Assembly: GCA_937911965.1 (NCBI GenBank)
Contig: CALDPL010000321.1
Coordinates: 1-5,686 of the forward strand
Direction of reading: 5' to 3'
DNA length: 5,686 bases
DNA from: an uncultured Allomuricauda sp.
GTDB lineage: Bacteria > Bacteroidota > Bacteroidia > Flavobacteriales > Flavobacteriaceae
Shown here: positions 1-5,686 of the stretch, in pieces
Layout: each line of letters starts with the position of its first letter
Numbering within the stretch: the stretch's first letter is position 1
The notes under the pieces: generated by a model
Told to the model about the DNA's origin: nothing
Databases searched by the model: none
Seen by the model: the letters and a program-made list of their open reading frames with translations, nothing else
Program-made: the position numbers and the translations under genes

Positions 1-2
1 TC

Positions 3-391
3 GCCGAGATGCCCGCGCTCCATTCCGCCACACACGGCATTAGCGACGCAGCGCTCGCCAGCCTGCCGGCCAGCATCGTCGGCGGCAGCGCCAAGGGCCG
101 GCCGCTGCGCACGCCCGCCCACTTCGCCGCCGCCGTGGGCGAGACGGTGGGGATCAAGACCGTCGCCGGTTCGCCCGGCGACCGGCGCTTCGAAGGGACG
201 CTCGTCGGGTGCGACGAGTCGGGCATCACCGTCGAGACCGCCGACGGCCCCCGCAGCGTGTCGCTCGACGAGATCGACAAGGCCCGGACGGTGTTCGTCT
301 GGGGGCCGACGCCCAAGCAGGGCGGGCAGGCCAAGCGCACCAAGAAGAAGGCGTCCGACCGTGGCGCCCCGACGAGGAAGGCGACGAACCG

Positions 392-395
<4 letters not shown>
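3..395 (+). CDS. rimP: Ribosome maturation factor RimP, 3' part (5' end missing or replaced)
   Basis: RimP is a cytoplasmic factor for 30S ribosomal subunit maturation. The recognisable part starts with R-P-L-R-T-P-A-H-F at about 99-125, the segment after the RimP N-domain. It continues with the small beta-barrel C-domain (G-T-L-V-G, D-E-S-G-I-T-V, the I-x-K-A-R-T-V-F-x-W strand at about 270-303) and a lysine-rich tail. It ends in TGA at 393-395, overlapping the nusA ATG (ATGA), the standard rimP-nusA arrangement. In known RimP proteins R-P-L is preceded by a highly conserved L-E-V-S-S-P-G-[LI]-[DE]; here the in-frame residues are I-V-G-G-S-A-K-G instead, and no other frame supplies the motif. 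The first ~30 codons therefore may not be RimP. The frame is open to the window edge, so an ATG at 9 need not be a true start. Identity of the C-terminal part is well supported by sequence and by nusA next door. Confidence 0.75.
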
Positions 396-724
<329 letters not shown>

Positions 725-730
<6 letters not shown>

Positions 731-751
731 CAGCGCGGCCTCCCCGCAGGC
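725..751. other. Chimeric junction segment between nusA and ruvB
   Basis: These 27 bases (22 G or C) lie between the last codon that fits NusA (D-D, ending 724) and the last codon that fits RuvB (Leu100, minus strand, at 752-754). They match the expected continuation of neither gene in any frame I translated. The composition is like the GC-rich left part. The segment may be a remnant of a third template, or of the left-hand genome after a rearrangement. The joint itself is inferred from two essential genes both being cut here. Confidence 0.7.
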
Positions 752-1051
752 GAGCCCGGCCAGGTCCCCCGGCTTGTCCAGAACGGGACCGGAGGTCACC
801 TTGATGCCCACCCCCAGTTCATTGGCCAGGATATGGGCCAAAGTGGTCTTGCCCAGCCCCGGGGGACCGTGAAAAAGGGTATGGTCAAGGGCCTCGCCCC
901 GAAGGTTTGCGGCCTGTACGAAGACCTTCAGGTTTTCCAAGATCTGGGCCTGTCCCGTAAAGTCATCAAAGGTGACCGGGCGCAGGGCCCTTTCAATGTC
1001 GAGCTCCTCCTGGGAAAAATTCCCTGCCGTGGGATCTAGGTTTTCATTCAT
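752..1051 (-). CDS. ruvB: Holliday junction branch migration ATPase RuvB, N-terminal fragment
   Basis: RuvB is the hexameric AAA+ motor of the RuvABC complex that drives branch migration of Holliday junctions in recombinational repair. Read on the minus strand from ATG at 1049-1051, the first 100 residues are present. They include the RuvB opening E-x-x-L-R-P-x-T-F-D-D-F-x-G-Q, then [18 protein letters not shown] (Walker A, residues 62-69) and [17 protein letters not shown]. RuvB is normally about 340 residues and should continue L-T-N-L-x-x-x-D-V-L-F-I-D-E-I-H-R; instead the frame runs into GC-rich DNA (A-C-G-E-A-A-L). Walker B, sensor residues and the winged-helix domain are therefore absent. 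The N-terminus M-N-E-N-L-D-P is typical of Flavobacteriia. It is transcribed divergently from the acyl-CoA dehydrogenase/oxidase gene. A second in-frame ATG is not available nearby, and the other ATG at 1045-1047 is out of frame. Confidence 0.93.
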
Positions 1052-1057
1052 CAGGAA

Positions 1058-1065
1058 CAAAGATA
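1058..1065 (-). promoter_or_regulatory. Candidate Bacteroidota -7 element of ruvB
   Basis: Reading the minus strand, TATCTTTG matches the Bacteroidota sigma-A -7 consensus TAnnTTTG exactly. It ends only 6 bases before the ruvB ATG, so transcription from it would give an almost leaderless mRNA. A clear TTTG or TTG -33 box at the usual spacing of about 19-20 bases is not visible, which lowers confidence. Confidence 0.4.
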
Positions 1066-1181
1066 GCAAAACCAAGTACTGCCCGGCACATTCCCCCAAA
1101 ATTGGCATTTGTCCCCAAACTCTCGTATCCATTCCTTACCTTAGTTTGGTTGAAACAAGGCAAACCCCCAAAGATCGCATT

Positions 1182-3440
1182 ATGCCCGCTACCCTTTATT
1201 CCGAAGGAATCATCCAATACATCCCGTTCTTCTATGTAATTTGGTCCGATGACCTCTTATCGGCCTCCGAAGTCGCGGTGGTGAGACATACCATAGAAAA
1301 GGACCCCACCCTTAAGGAAGGGGACCGCGAACAATTGATTTCCTGGCTGGACCCCGATGATCCCCCAGGGGATAGTGAAATGAAACAGTGGAAACTATTG
1401 CTTGCCAACTCGGGGGCCAAGCTCCTGGAAGGGGACAATTATCCCCTGGCCTCCTTCAGTGGACGCTTGTTGGATCGCTCCAACGGACAGCTCAACGAGC
1501 AGCTCAAACACATTGAGCTCACCCTGGGCATCCAACCCAACCACTACACCCACCTGTTCGATGTGGAAGTGGTCCATGAAAGGAGTTCCGACCGCTACAG
1601 TGCCACAATTCTGGATGGCATCCTCAAAGGCCCGCATGCCGAAATAATCGACCGCTTCAGGGAAGAGCTCAGGGACCCCATGTTCCGATGGGAAATCCAC
1701 CAGAATCTTAAATCACATAGGGAAAAGACCCTGGTACAGGTCAAGCATCTGGCCCAAAAAGGGTACGGGGCGATGGCCTATGCCCCAGAGTACGGGGGCA
1801 GTGGAAACATGGAGGCCTATGCCGCCATTTTTGAACAACTGATGTTCGTCGACGGAAGCTTGGCCGTGAAGGTCGGGGTGCAGTTCGGGCTCTTTGGGGG
1901 AAGCATCCAAAAACTGGGGACCAAAAGACAACACGACCTATACCTAAAGGATGCCGGGAGTACGGCCCTATTGGGCTGCTTTGCCATGACCGAGACCGGC
2001 CACGGTTCCAACGTACGGGGCATCAAGACCACGGCAACCTATGAGCCCGATACGGATTCCCTGGTCATCCACACCCCAGGTAAAAACGACAACAAGGAAT
2101 ACATCGGCAATGCCCTGCATGCCACCATGGCCACGGTATTTGCCCAATTGATCGTCGGGGGAAGCAACCAGGGGGTACATGCCATCCTGGTGCCACTTCG
2201 AGATGAGCAGCACAATACCCTGAAAGGGATCACCATAGAGGACAACGGCCATAAACTGGGGCTCAACGGGGTGGACAACGGCAAGATCTGGTTCCACAAC
2301 GTCAGGGTCCCCAGGGAGAACCTTTTGGACCGCTACGGGGAAATCCGAAAGGACGGATCCTACCATTCCCCGATCAAGAGTCCCAACAAACGTTTTTTCA
2401 CCATGCTGGGGACTTTAGTGGACGGCCGTATCTGTGTGGCACGGGGCGCCCTTGGAGGCTCCAAGATGGCCCTGGCCATTGCAGTAAAGTACGCCCTGTC
2501 CCGCAGGCAGTTCAACGACAATGACAGGATACAGGAGGACCTGATCATGGACTACCCCAGCCACCAGCTCCGACTGACCCCTCCCCTAGCGGCGGCCTAT
2601 GTATACCATGTGGCCCTGGAGGAGATGATGCGACGCTACAACGACGACTCCCAGAGTGACAAACGGGAAGTGGAGACCCAGGTCGCCGGCCTAAAGGCCA
2701 TCATCACCCACTTTGCCAACGACAGCATACAACAGTGCAGGGAGGCTTGCGGGGGAAAAGGCTACCTTACCGAAAACAGGATTCCGGATCTAAAAGGGGA
2801 CGTGGACATCTTCACCACCTTTGAAGGGGACAATACGGTGCTGCTGCAATTGGCCGCCAAAGGGGTATTGTCCGATTTTCAGGCCGAATTCAACAGTGGG
2901 GGTTTTGCCCCGGTGCTCAAACTCTTGCAAAGCCAACTATCCGATACCCTGACGGCCATAAATCCCCTGTACTCCAACAAGGTGGATGCCGACCATCTCT
3001 ACAACCCCAAGTTCCACAAGCACGCCTTCGACCACAGGACCCGACGTCTGACCTATACCCTGGCCATGCGCATCAGAAACTACATCAAAAAGGGCGTCCC
3101 TGCCTACCAGGCCTTTTTAAAGGTGCAGACCCATGTTTTGGCATTGGGCAAGGCCTACAGTGTTGGGCTCGCCTATAATCTGTACCGGGATTTCTGTGAA
3201 CAGGTTGAAGATCGAAAACACAGGGAACTCTTGGAAAAACTCGGGACCTTATACGCTTTGAACCAAATCCATGAAGATGCCCGTTGGTACCTGGAACAGG
3301 GTTATATCGGGGGAAACAAATCCAAGGCAATACGACAACGGGTGGAACGCCTGTCCACGGAGCTCAGGCCCCATCTCGAGGTATTGGTGGATGGCTTTGG
3401 GATTCCACAGCACTGTCTTACCGCCCCCATTGCGCAATAG
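1182..3440 (+). CDS. Acyl-CoA dehydrogenase / acyl-CoA oxidase-like flavoprotein (752 aa)
   Basis: This FAD enzyme carries out the first step of fatty-acid beta-oxidation, forming trans-2-enoyl-CoA from acyl-CoA in the cytoplasm. At 752 residues it is far longer than classical acyl-CoA dehydrogenases (about 380-400) and has the layout of acyl-CoA oxidases. An N-terminal helical region occupies about 1-260. The beta domain follows, with the FAD/substrate signature M-T-E-T-G-H-G-S-N-V-R-G at 269-280 and D-N-G-x-K-x-G-x-N-G-V-D-N-G near 354-367. The first C-terminal helical domain carries R-R-Q-F at 441-444, C-R-E-A-C-G-G-K-G-Y at 519-528 and T-F-E-G-D-N-T-V at 546-553. Glu548 aligns with the oxidase catalytic base. 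An oxidase-type second helical domain runs to the end. Start: the ATG at 1182 gives the opening I-P-F-F-Y-V-I-W-S-D-D-L-L-S-A-S-E, similar to what I recall for flavobacterial homologues. The frame is open back to 972, but that part overlaps ruvB on the other strand. Whether electrons go to O2 or to an electron-transfer flavoprotein cannot be told from sequence. No RBS is obvious, as is usual in this phylum. Confidence 0.93.
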   Translation: MPATLYSEGIIQYIPFFYVIWSDDLLSASEVAVVRHTIEKDPTLKEGDREQLISWLDPDDPPGDSEMKQWKLLLANSGAKLLEGDNYPLASFSGRLLDRSNGQLNEQLKHIELTLGIQPNHYTHLFDVEVVHERSSDRYSATILDGILKGPHAEIIDRFREELRDPMFRWEIHQNLKSHREKTLVQVKHLAQKGYGAMAYAPEYGGSGNMEAYAAIFEQLMFVDGSLAVKVGVQFGLFGGSIQKLGTKRQHDLYLKDAGSTALLGCFAMTETGHGSNVRGIKTTATYEPDTDSLVIHTPGKNDNKEYIGNALHATMATVFAQLIVGGSNQGVHAILVPLRDEQHNTLKGITIEDNGHKLGLNGVDNGKIWFHNVRVPRENLLDRYGEIRKDGSYHSPIKSPNKRFFTMLGTLVDGRICVARGALGGSKMALAIAVKYALSRRQFNDNDRIQEDLIMDYPSHQLRLTPPLAAAYVYHVALEEMMRRYNDDSQSDKREVETQVAGLKAIITHFANDSIQQCREACGGKGYLTENRIPDLKGDVDIFTTFEGDNTVLLQLAAKGVLSDFQAEFNSGGFAPVLKLLQSQLSDTLTAINPLYSNKVDADHLYNPKFHKHAFDHRTRRLTYTLAMRIRNYIKKGVPAYQAFLKVQTHVLALGKAYSVGLAYNLYRDFCEQVEDRKHRELLEKLGTLYALNQIHEDARWYLEQGYIGGNKSKAIRQRVERLSTELRPHLEVLVDGFGIPQHCLTAPIAQ

Positions 3441-3552
3441 ATTAATTGGCTTTTGCTCCAATCCTATGACCTATATTTGAGCAATCTCTTCAAAGGTCCA
3501 GATTGTCTTTAATTGATTTGACAACTCCCTTTTGACTTTTTTCAAGATTTTC
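3441..3552. other. Intergenic region between acyl-CoA dehydrogenase/oxidase and parE 3' ends
   Basis: This 112-base AT-rich spacer separates two converging genes. It holds a weak 5-bp inverted repeat (ATTGG at 3445-3449 and CCAAT at 3458-3462, 8-base loop) with no T-run directly after it. It also holds two TTTGAC words (3517-3522 and 3531-3536), the second running into a six-T tract. No convincing intrinsic terminator or gene is seen. Confidence 0.4.
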
Positions 3553-3849
3553 CTATATGTGTTTTTGGGGAAGCATTTTGGTGTGAAGAATTCGTACAAT
3601 GAAAATGTCGCCATTGCGTTTTGTATAATAGATTACATGACTTTCATACCGGAAAAATAGATATTGATGTTTTGTAAGGGAATGATCAAACCTGCGCCCA
3701 ATGTCGGGCTGTTCTGCCAACAGTTGCAATCTTTCTTTTGGTCCCGCCATGTATTTTAGGGTTTGCTTTTCCCCAAAATCCTCCATGCTACGTTTGGTGA
3801 TCTCTTGAATATCCTGTTTGCTCTTTTTTGAGTGGACATACATTTTCAC
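3553..3849 (-). CDS. parE: ParE/RelE-superfamily toxin of a type II toxin-antitoxin system
   Basis: The predicted 98-residue protein has the ParE fold pattern. It has an N-terminal strand, then two helices (K-K-S-K-Q-D-I-Q-E-I-T-K-R-S and G-E-K-Q-T-L-K-Y-M-A-G-P-K-E-R-L-Q-L-L-A). These are followed by P-D-I-G-R-R-F at 48-54, the strand Y-E-S-H-V-I-Y-Y at 68-75, the strand I-V-R-I-L-H at 84-89 and the closing M-L-P-Q-K-H-I. The last three blocks are the characteristic ParE signature. ParE toxins typically poison DNA gyrase; the RelE relatives cleave mRNA on the ribosome, and the ParE assignment rests on the I-G-R and I-V-R-I-L-H blocks and on the ParD partner. Translation probably starts at GTG 3847-3849, overlapping the antitoxin TGA (GTGA), which indicates translational coupling. 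An ATG two codons later (3841-3843) is a close alternative. The surrounding DNA is AT-richer than the neighbouring metabolic gene, in keeping with acquired cargo. Confidence 0.88.
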   Translation of the reverse strand: MKMYVHSKKSKQDIQEITKRSMEDFGEKQTLKYMAGPKERLQLLAEQPDIGRRFDHSLTKHQYLFFRYESHVIYYTKRNGDIFIVRILHTKMLPQKHI

Positions 3850-4100
3850 TTCGCAGCCTTGGTTTTGTATTCCACAATTGCTTCATGTACGATATCGTCA
3901 AAATCCTCGGCACAATCACCACTTGCTTCGCCTTCCTGCAAGGCTTTGACCAAGGTTTCATATTTTGTTTCTTCCTCCTCCAGTAAGCGCAATGCTGCCC
4001 GCACAGCTTCACTAGTCGAACCGTATCGCCCGGTTTTGGTTAATTGCAATAAAAAACTTTTAAAATGGTCGCCTAAATTGATACTTGTTGTATTGCCCAT
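3846..4100 (-). CDS. parD: ParD-family ribbon-helix-helix antitoxin
   Basis: The 84-residue product has a typical ParD layout. An N-terminal ribbon-helix-helix DNA-binding domain spans roughly residues 4-45: strand T-S-I-N-L-G, helix D-H-F-K-S-F-L-L-Q-L, the turn G-R-Y-G-S-T-S, and helix E-A-V-R-A-A-L-R-L-L-E-E-E-E. The [RK]-Y-x-S-x-S-E-x-[IV]-R-x-[AG]-L-x-x-L-E pattern is the family hallmark. The acidic C-terminal tail, from about 60 to 84, would wrap and neutralise the toxin. It lies first in the operon and overlaps parE by four bases, so antitoxin is made before toxin. The family normally represses its own promoter as dimers, with toxin as co-repressor. The palindrome just upstream at 4126-4145 is the likely site. 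The start at 4098-4100 is the first Met of the conserved domain, with an A-rich leader and no Shine-Dalgarno. Confidence 0.9.
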   Translation of the reverse strand: MGNTTSINLGDHFKSFLLQLTKTGRYGSTSEAVRAALRLLEEEETKYETLVKALQEGEASGDCAEDFDDIVHEAIVEYKTKAAK

Positions 4101-4125
4101 TATTTTGCTTTTTTATTGGTTTATT

Positions 4126-4145
4126 CCAAAATAACTATATTTTGG
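4126..4145 (-). promoter_or_regulatory. Candidate parDE operator (perfect 8-bp inverted repeat)
   Basis: CCAAAATA at 4126-4133 and TATTTTGG at 4138-4145 form a perfect inverted repeat around a 4-base centre. Its near edge lies 25 bases upstream of the parD ATG, and it covers the candidate -7 element at 4127-4134. ParD ribbon-helix-helix proteins bind short palindromes at their own promoter, so this is the natural candidate for the autorepression site. The repeat is directly visible; the role is inferred from its place and the family. Confidence 0.55.
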
Positions 4146-4157
4146 TAACAATTACAA
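4127..4157 (-). promoter_or_regulatory. Candidate parDE promoter, Bacteroidota type
   Basis: On the minus strand a TTG at 4155-4157 is followed after 20 bases by TTATTTTG at 4127-4134, one mismatch from the TAnnTTTG -7 consensus. The spacing fits Bacteroidota housekeeping promoters. This would start transcription about 20 bases before the parD ATG. The -7 box lies inside the palindrome, so operator binding would block the polymerase. Confidence 0.45.
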
Positions 4158-4202
4158 GAAAGTCGTTTTGACAACCAAGGTTAAAGATAGGACTTAATCT
4201 CC

Positions 4203-4367
4203 CTATTTTAAACCACACAGTGATTCACGCCCAACCAACAATTTCTCCCTAAAATCAAAGCTATACCCAGGCAGGCCCCGGAAATCCAGTTCTATTATTT
4301 TAAGGATATTGTCTAAATAGTGGCCAAAAGTTTCCCCTGGCCCAATAGGGTCATTGCTGCCTTTTAA
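4203..4367 (-). pseudogene. Open startless frame in the parD-GIN spacer, possible gene remnant
   Basis: Between an upstream TGA (4368-4370) and a TAG (4203-4205) the minus strand is open for 54 codons plus the stop. The translation has protein-like composition, with stretches such as H-Y-L-D-N-I-L-K-I-I-E-L-D-F-R-G and G-Y-S-F-D-F-R-E-K-L-L-V-G-R-E-S. There is no ATG in the frame, and its first codons overlap the last ones of the GIN-domain gene in another frame. It may be the eroded tail of a gene removed when the toxin-antitoxin module arrived, or simply a chance open frame. I do not recognise the family. Within the same spacer a 21-base imperfect hairpin (4322-4342, GGCC ends, several G-T pairs) follows the GIN gene stop but lacks a T-run. 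Confidence 0.2.
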
Positions 4368-5175
4368 TCAACTGGGAAGTATCCAGGAATTCCTTGATCA
4401 CCAGGGACGGGGTTCCATAAAGATACACTCTGGAACTTCCCTTGAGACTCAGTTCCAGTTCGCCATAGGCCTGGACCTGGGCCGAGGGACTGTGCTGCAT
4501 TTCCAGGGACATATCCCCCACTTCCATGGTCTCCCCACGGTATTTGGAACTTCCCTGCATCATCATCCCGATCTTGTTGGAACTGCCTTCCAGGGTCAAA
4601 CTGGCCTGGTCCTCCAGATCGATCTGGGCAGTCTCCCCCACACTGTACACATAGGCCTGGGCCCTGCTGCCCAGGGAAATGTTGAGGGAATCCATGTCCA
4701 CACTGAAATTCCCCCCACTATTGTCTTCCAGATTGAGGTCCATCCCCCCTCCGCTGGCCCTGAGGTCCAAACGGCTGTTGTTGAACCCGTCCACAAAGAG
4801 TTCGTCGCTTTCGATCACATCCATGCCCGTGATGCTGCCGGCCTTTAGGGATATGGCCTTGAGCTGGGTGTATTCCACGGTGATCTCCAATTGTTTCTTG
4901 GATCGGATATCATAATAGGAACTGATCACCAGGGTACTGTCGACCACTTCGAATTTCAGGATGTCCACTAGATTGTCATCGGCCACAAGACTGTATCCGG
5001 GACCAAAGGACTTTTTAAGGGTGATGTCCAATGGGTCCACCAAACTGATGGCATTGTATGCGGGAAGTTCCCCCTTGACCTCGGTCACCACGCGACTTCC
5101 CTTGATCTTGGGTTTTCGTTGGGCCTGGATCAGGATTGGAATCAACAAAATCGATAGGACGAACAGCTTTTTCAT
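4351..5175 (-). CDS. Secreted GIN-domain (DUF2807) protein
   Basis: The 274-residue product begins with a clear signal peptide: M-K-K, a hydrophobic core L-F-V-L-S-I-L-L-I-P-I-L-I and a Q-A-Q end, with cleavage near residue 18-19. The mature part is a beta-rich solenoid. Its opening pattern is Y-N-A-I-S-L-V-D-P-L-D-I-T-L (40-53), followed by D-D-N-L-V-D-I-L (66-73) and L-E-I-T-V-E-Y-T-Q-L-K-A-I-S-L-K-A-G-S (96-114). After these come repeated strand-turn units rich in G-S-S, S-L-N-I-S-L-G-S and L-E-L-S-L-K-G-S-S. The terminal S-S-R-V-Y-L-Y-G-T-P-S-L is the usual end of this Bacteroidota family, named 'putative auto-transporter adhesin, head GIN domain'. Its molecular role is not established. 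It is probably periplasmic or on the outer surface; no sorting domain or lipobox is present. The start at 5173-5175 is chosen because it begins the signal peptide; a frame extension to 5238 would bury it. It lies 83 bases downstream of the Sco-family gene on the same strand. Confidence 0.85.
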   Translation of the reverse strand: MKKLFVLSILLIPILIQAQRKPKIKGSRVVTEVKGELPAYNAISLVDPLDITLKKSFGPGYSLVADDNLVDILKFEVVDSTLVISSYYDIRSKKQLEITVEYTQLKAISLKAGSITGMDVIESDELFVDGFNNSRLDLRASGGGMDLNLEDNSGGNFSVDMDSLNISLGSRAQAYVYSVGETAQIDLEDQASLTLEGSSNKIGMMMQGSSKYRGETMEVGDMSLEMQHSPSAQVQAYGELELSLKGSSRVYLYGTPSLVIKEFLDTSQLIKRQQ

Positions 5176-5199
5176 GCATTTGGATTTGATGTAGCGGTT

Positions 5200-5207
5200 T
5201 AAAGATA
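5200..5207 (-). promoter_or_regulatory. Candidate -7 promoter element of the GIN-domain gene
   Basis: On the minus strand TATCTTTA differs from TAnnTTTG only in the last base. It sits 24 bases before the ATG at 5175, in the 83-base gap after the Sco-family gene. No -33 TTTG is found at the expected spacing, so the GIN gene may have its own weak promoter or be read from upstream. Confidence 0.3.
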
Positions 5208-5258
5208 ATACGATCAGATCAAACCCATGGTTCGCCAAAGGGAGGGATGGTGGGAAAT

Positions 5259-5686
5259 TTAACCCGCCCTGTTCCCTACCAAATCCAAGATCACCTCCAC
5301 GGTACGGTCGGAATTGACCCCCAGCCCCTCTTGTTGGTGGACCAGTTCCCCTTCACGATCGAAAACGCTGATGATATTGCTATGGGAAAAATCCAATGGG
5401 GAAATTCTTTTGTAGTTCACCGCTAATACGGCCGCAAATTCACGGGTATCTTCTTCGGAGCCTCTTAGGAAGACCCATTGGTCGGAGTCCATTTGGTTCT
5501 CCTTGGCAAATTCCGCCAAGCGTTCCGGGGTATCCGTTTCCGGGTCGATACTTACCAACACCAGGGTTACGTCGTCCTTTTTGTCCTCCGGGATCTGTTT
5601 TTCTATATTGCGCATATCGGCGGCCAGTCGTGGACAGGCGGTCTGGCAGGAAGTATAGATCATGACCATGACCAAAACATCGCCCC
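5259..5686 (-). CDS. SCO1/SenC-family copper-binding protein, C-terminal part (cut by window end)
   Basis: Sco proteins are thioredoxin-fold, membrane-anchored periplasmic copper chaperones. They deliver copper to the CuA site of cytochrome oxidase and, in some bacteria, to other copper enzymes such as nitrous-oxide or nitrite reductase. The visible 142 codons include the strand V-L-V-M-V-M-I-Y-T-S and the metal motif C-Q-T-A-C-P (CxxxC; cysteines encoded at 5646-5648 and 5634-5636). They also include the strand V-T-L-V-L-V-S-I-D-P-E-T-D-T-P, the D-Q-W-V-F-L-R-G block and the S-H-S-N-I-I-S-V-F-D segment with the third copper ligand His at 5382-5384. All three expected ligands are thus present. 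The N-terminal anchor and the first strand lie beyond the window, so this is a partial gene; a TTG at 5673-5675 is not a credible start. The stop is TAA at 5259-5261. It is followed on the same strand by the GIN-domain gene; with no respiratory gene in view, its specific client enzyme cannot be assigned. Confidence 0.9.
   Translation of the reverse strand, partial: GDVLVMVMIYTSCQTACPRLAADMRNIEKQIPEDKKDDVTLVLVSIDPETDTPERLAEFAKENQMDSDQWVFLRGSEEDTREFAAVLAVNYKRISPLDFSHSNIISVFDREGELVHQQEGLGVNSDRTVEVILDLVGNRAG

Noticed and set aside
209..391. Earlier start for the NusA frame
   Set aside because: This stretch is a third-frame shadow of rimP, arginine-rich and without NusA similarity; the ATGA overlap start at 392 fits the family.
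833..1039. Plus-strand open frame of 68 codons opposite ruvB
   Set aside because: It is an antisense shadow of well-conserved ruvB codons.
972..1181. N-terminal extension of the acyl-CoA dehydrogenase/oxidase by 70 codons
   Set aside because: It overlaps the conserved ruvB coding sequence on the opposite strand and precedes the ATG that begins the family-like N-terminus.
3445..3462. Hairpin after the acyl-CoA dehydrogenase/oxidase stop
   Set aside because: It has only 5 base pairs, an 8-base loop and no following T-run, so it is too weak for an intrinsic terminator call.
3517..3536. Repeated TTTGAC words as operator or insertion-site duplication
   Set aside because: They are two 6-base words in AT-rich spacer, close to chance, and not flanking any element.
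4322..4342. Imperfect hairpin after the GIN gene stop as a terminator
   Set aside because: Nine pairs form only by counting three G-T pairs, and no T-tract follows; recorded under the spacer instead.
4354..4915. Plus-strand frames opposite the GIN gene
   Set aside because: They mirror the coding strand of a recognised secreted protein and have no family features of their own.
5176..5238. Longer N-terminus for the GIN-domain protein
   Set aside because: It would place 21 residues ahead of a textbook signal peptide and run through the likely promoter.

Overview
The window does not read as one natural genome segment. Bases 1 to about 724 are extremely GC-rich (50 of 60 bases at 61-120 are G or C). 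They carry the 3' part of rimP and the first 111 codons or so of nusA, in the usual bacterial order and with a 4-base start/stop overlap. The protein style (long acidic NusA N-domain, GC-saturated third positions) suggests an actinobacterial-type genome, perhaps a deep lineage such as Thermoleophilia or Acidimicrobiia, but the exact class is not determined.

From about base 752 to the end the DNA has moderate GC and looks like a flavobacterium (Bacteroidota). The evidence is a RuvB N-terminus, a ~750-residue acyl-CoA dehydrogenase/oxidase of a type I associate with Flavobacteriaceae, TAnnTTTG-like promoter elements, little or no Shine-Dalgarno signal, a secreted GIN-domain (DUF2807) protein and a Sco-family copper protein. 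The coding GC (about 50-57% in hand-counted lines) suggests a higher-GC marine flavobacterium, but this is only inferred.

The two halves meet inside two broken essential genes. nusA (plus strand) loses its similarity after about 724, and ruvB (minus strand) loses its own at 752. The 27 bases between them fit neither gene. The simplest reading is an assembly or amplification chimera, not a natural fusion. A second possible break lies near base 95-100, where the hallmark V-S-S-P-G segment of RimP is missing.

Layout of the flavobacterial part: ruvB (minus, truncated) and the acyl-CoA dehydrogenase/oxidase gene (plus) diverge from a 130-base intergenic region. After a short gap comes an AT-richer stretch holding a ParDE-type toxin-antitoxin operon (minus). 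Its start region has a perfect 8-bp inverted repeat overlapping the likely -7 promoter element, a good candidate for the autoregulatory operator. A 250-base spacer follows, containing an open but startless 55-codon minus frame. Then come the GIN-domain protein gene and the Sco-family gene (both minus), the latter cut by the window end.

The genes belong to separate jobs: DNA repair, fatty-acid beta-oxidation, plasmid-type or genomic stability, cell surface, and copper or respiratory chain. No novel multi-gene system is evident. The most notable features are the chimeric joint and the parDE operator.
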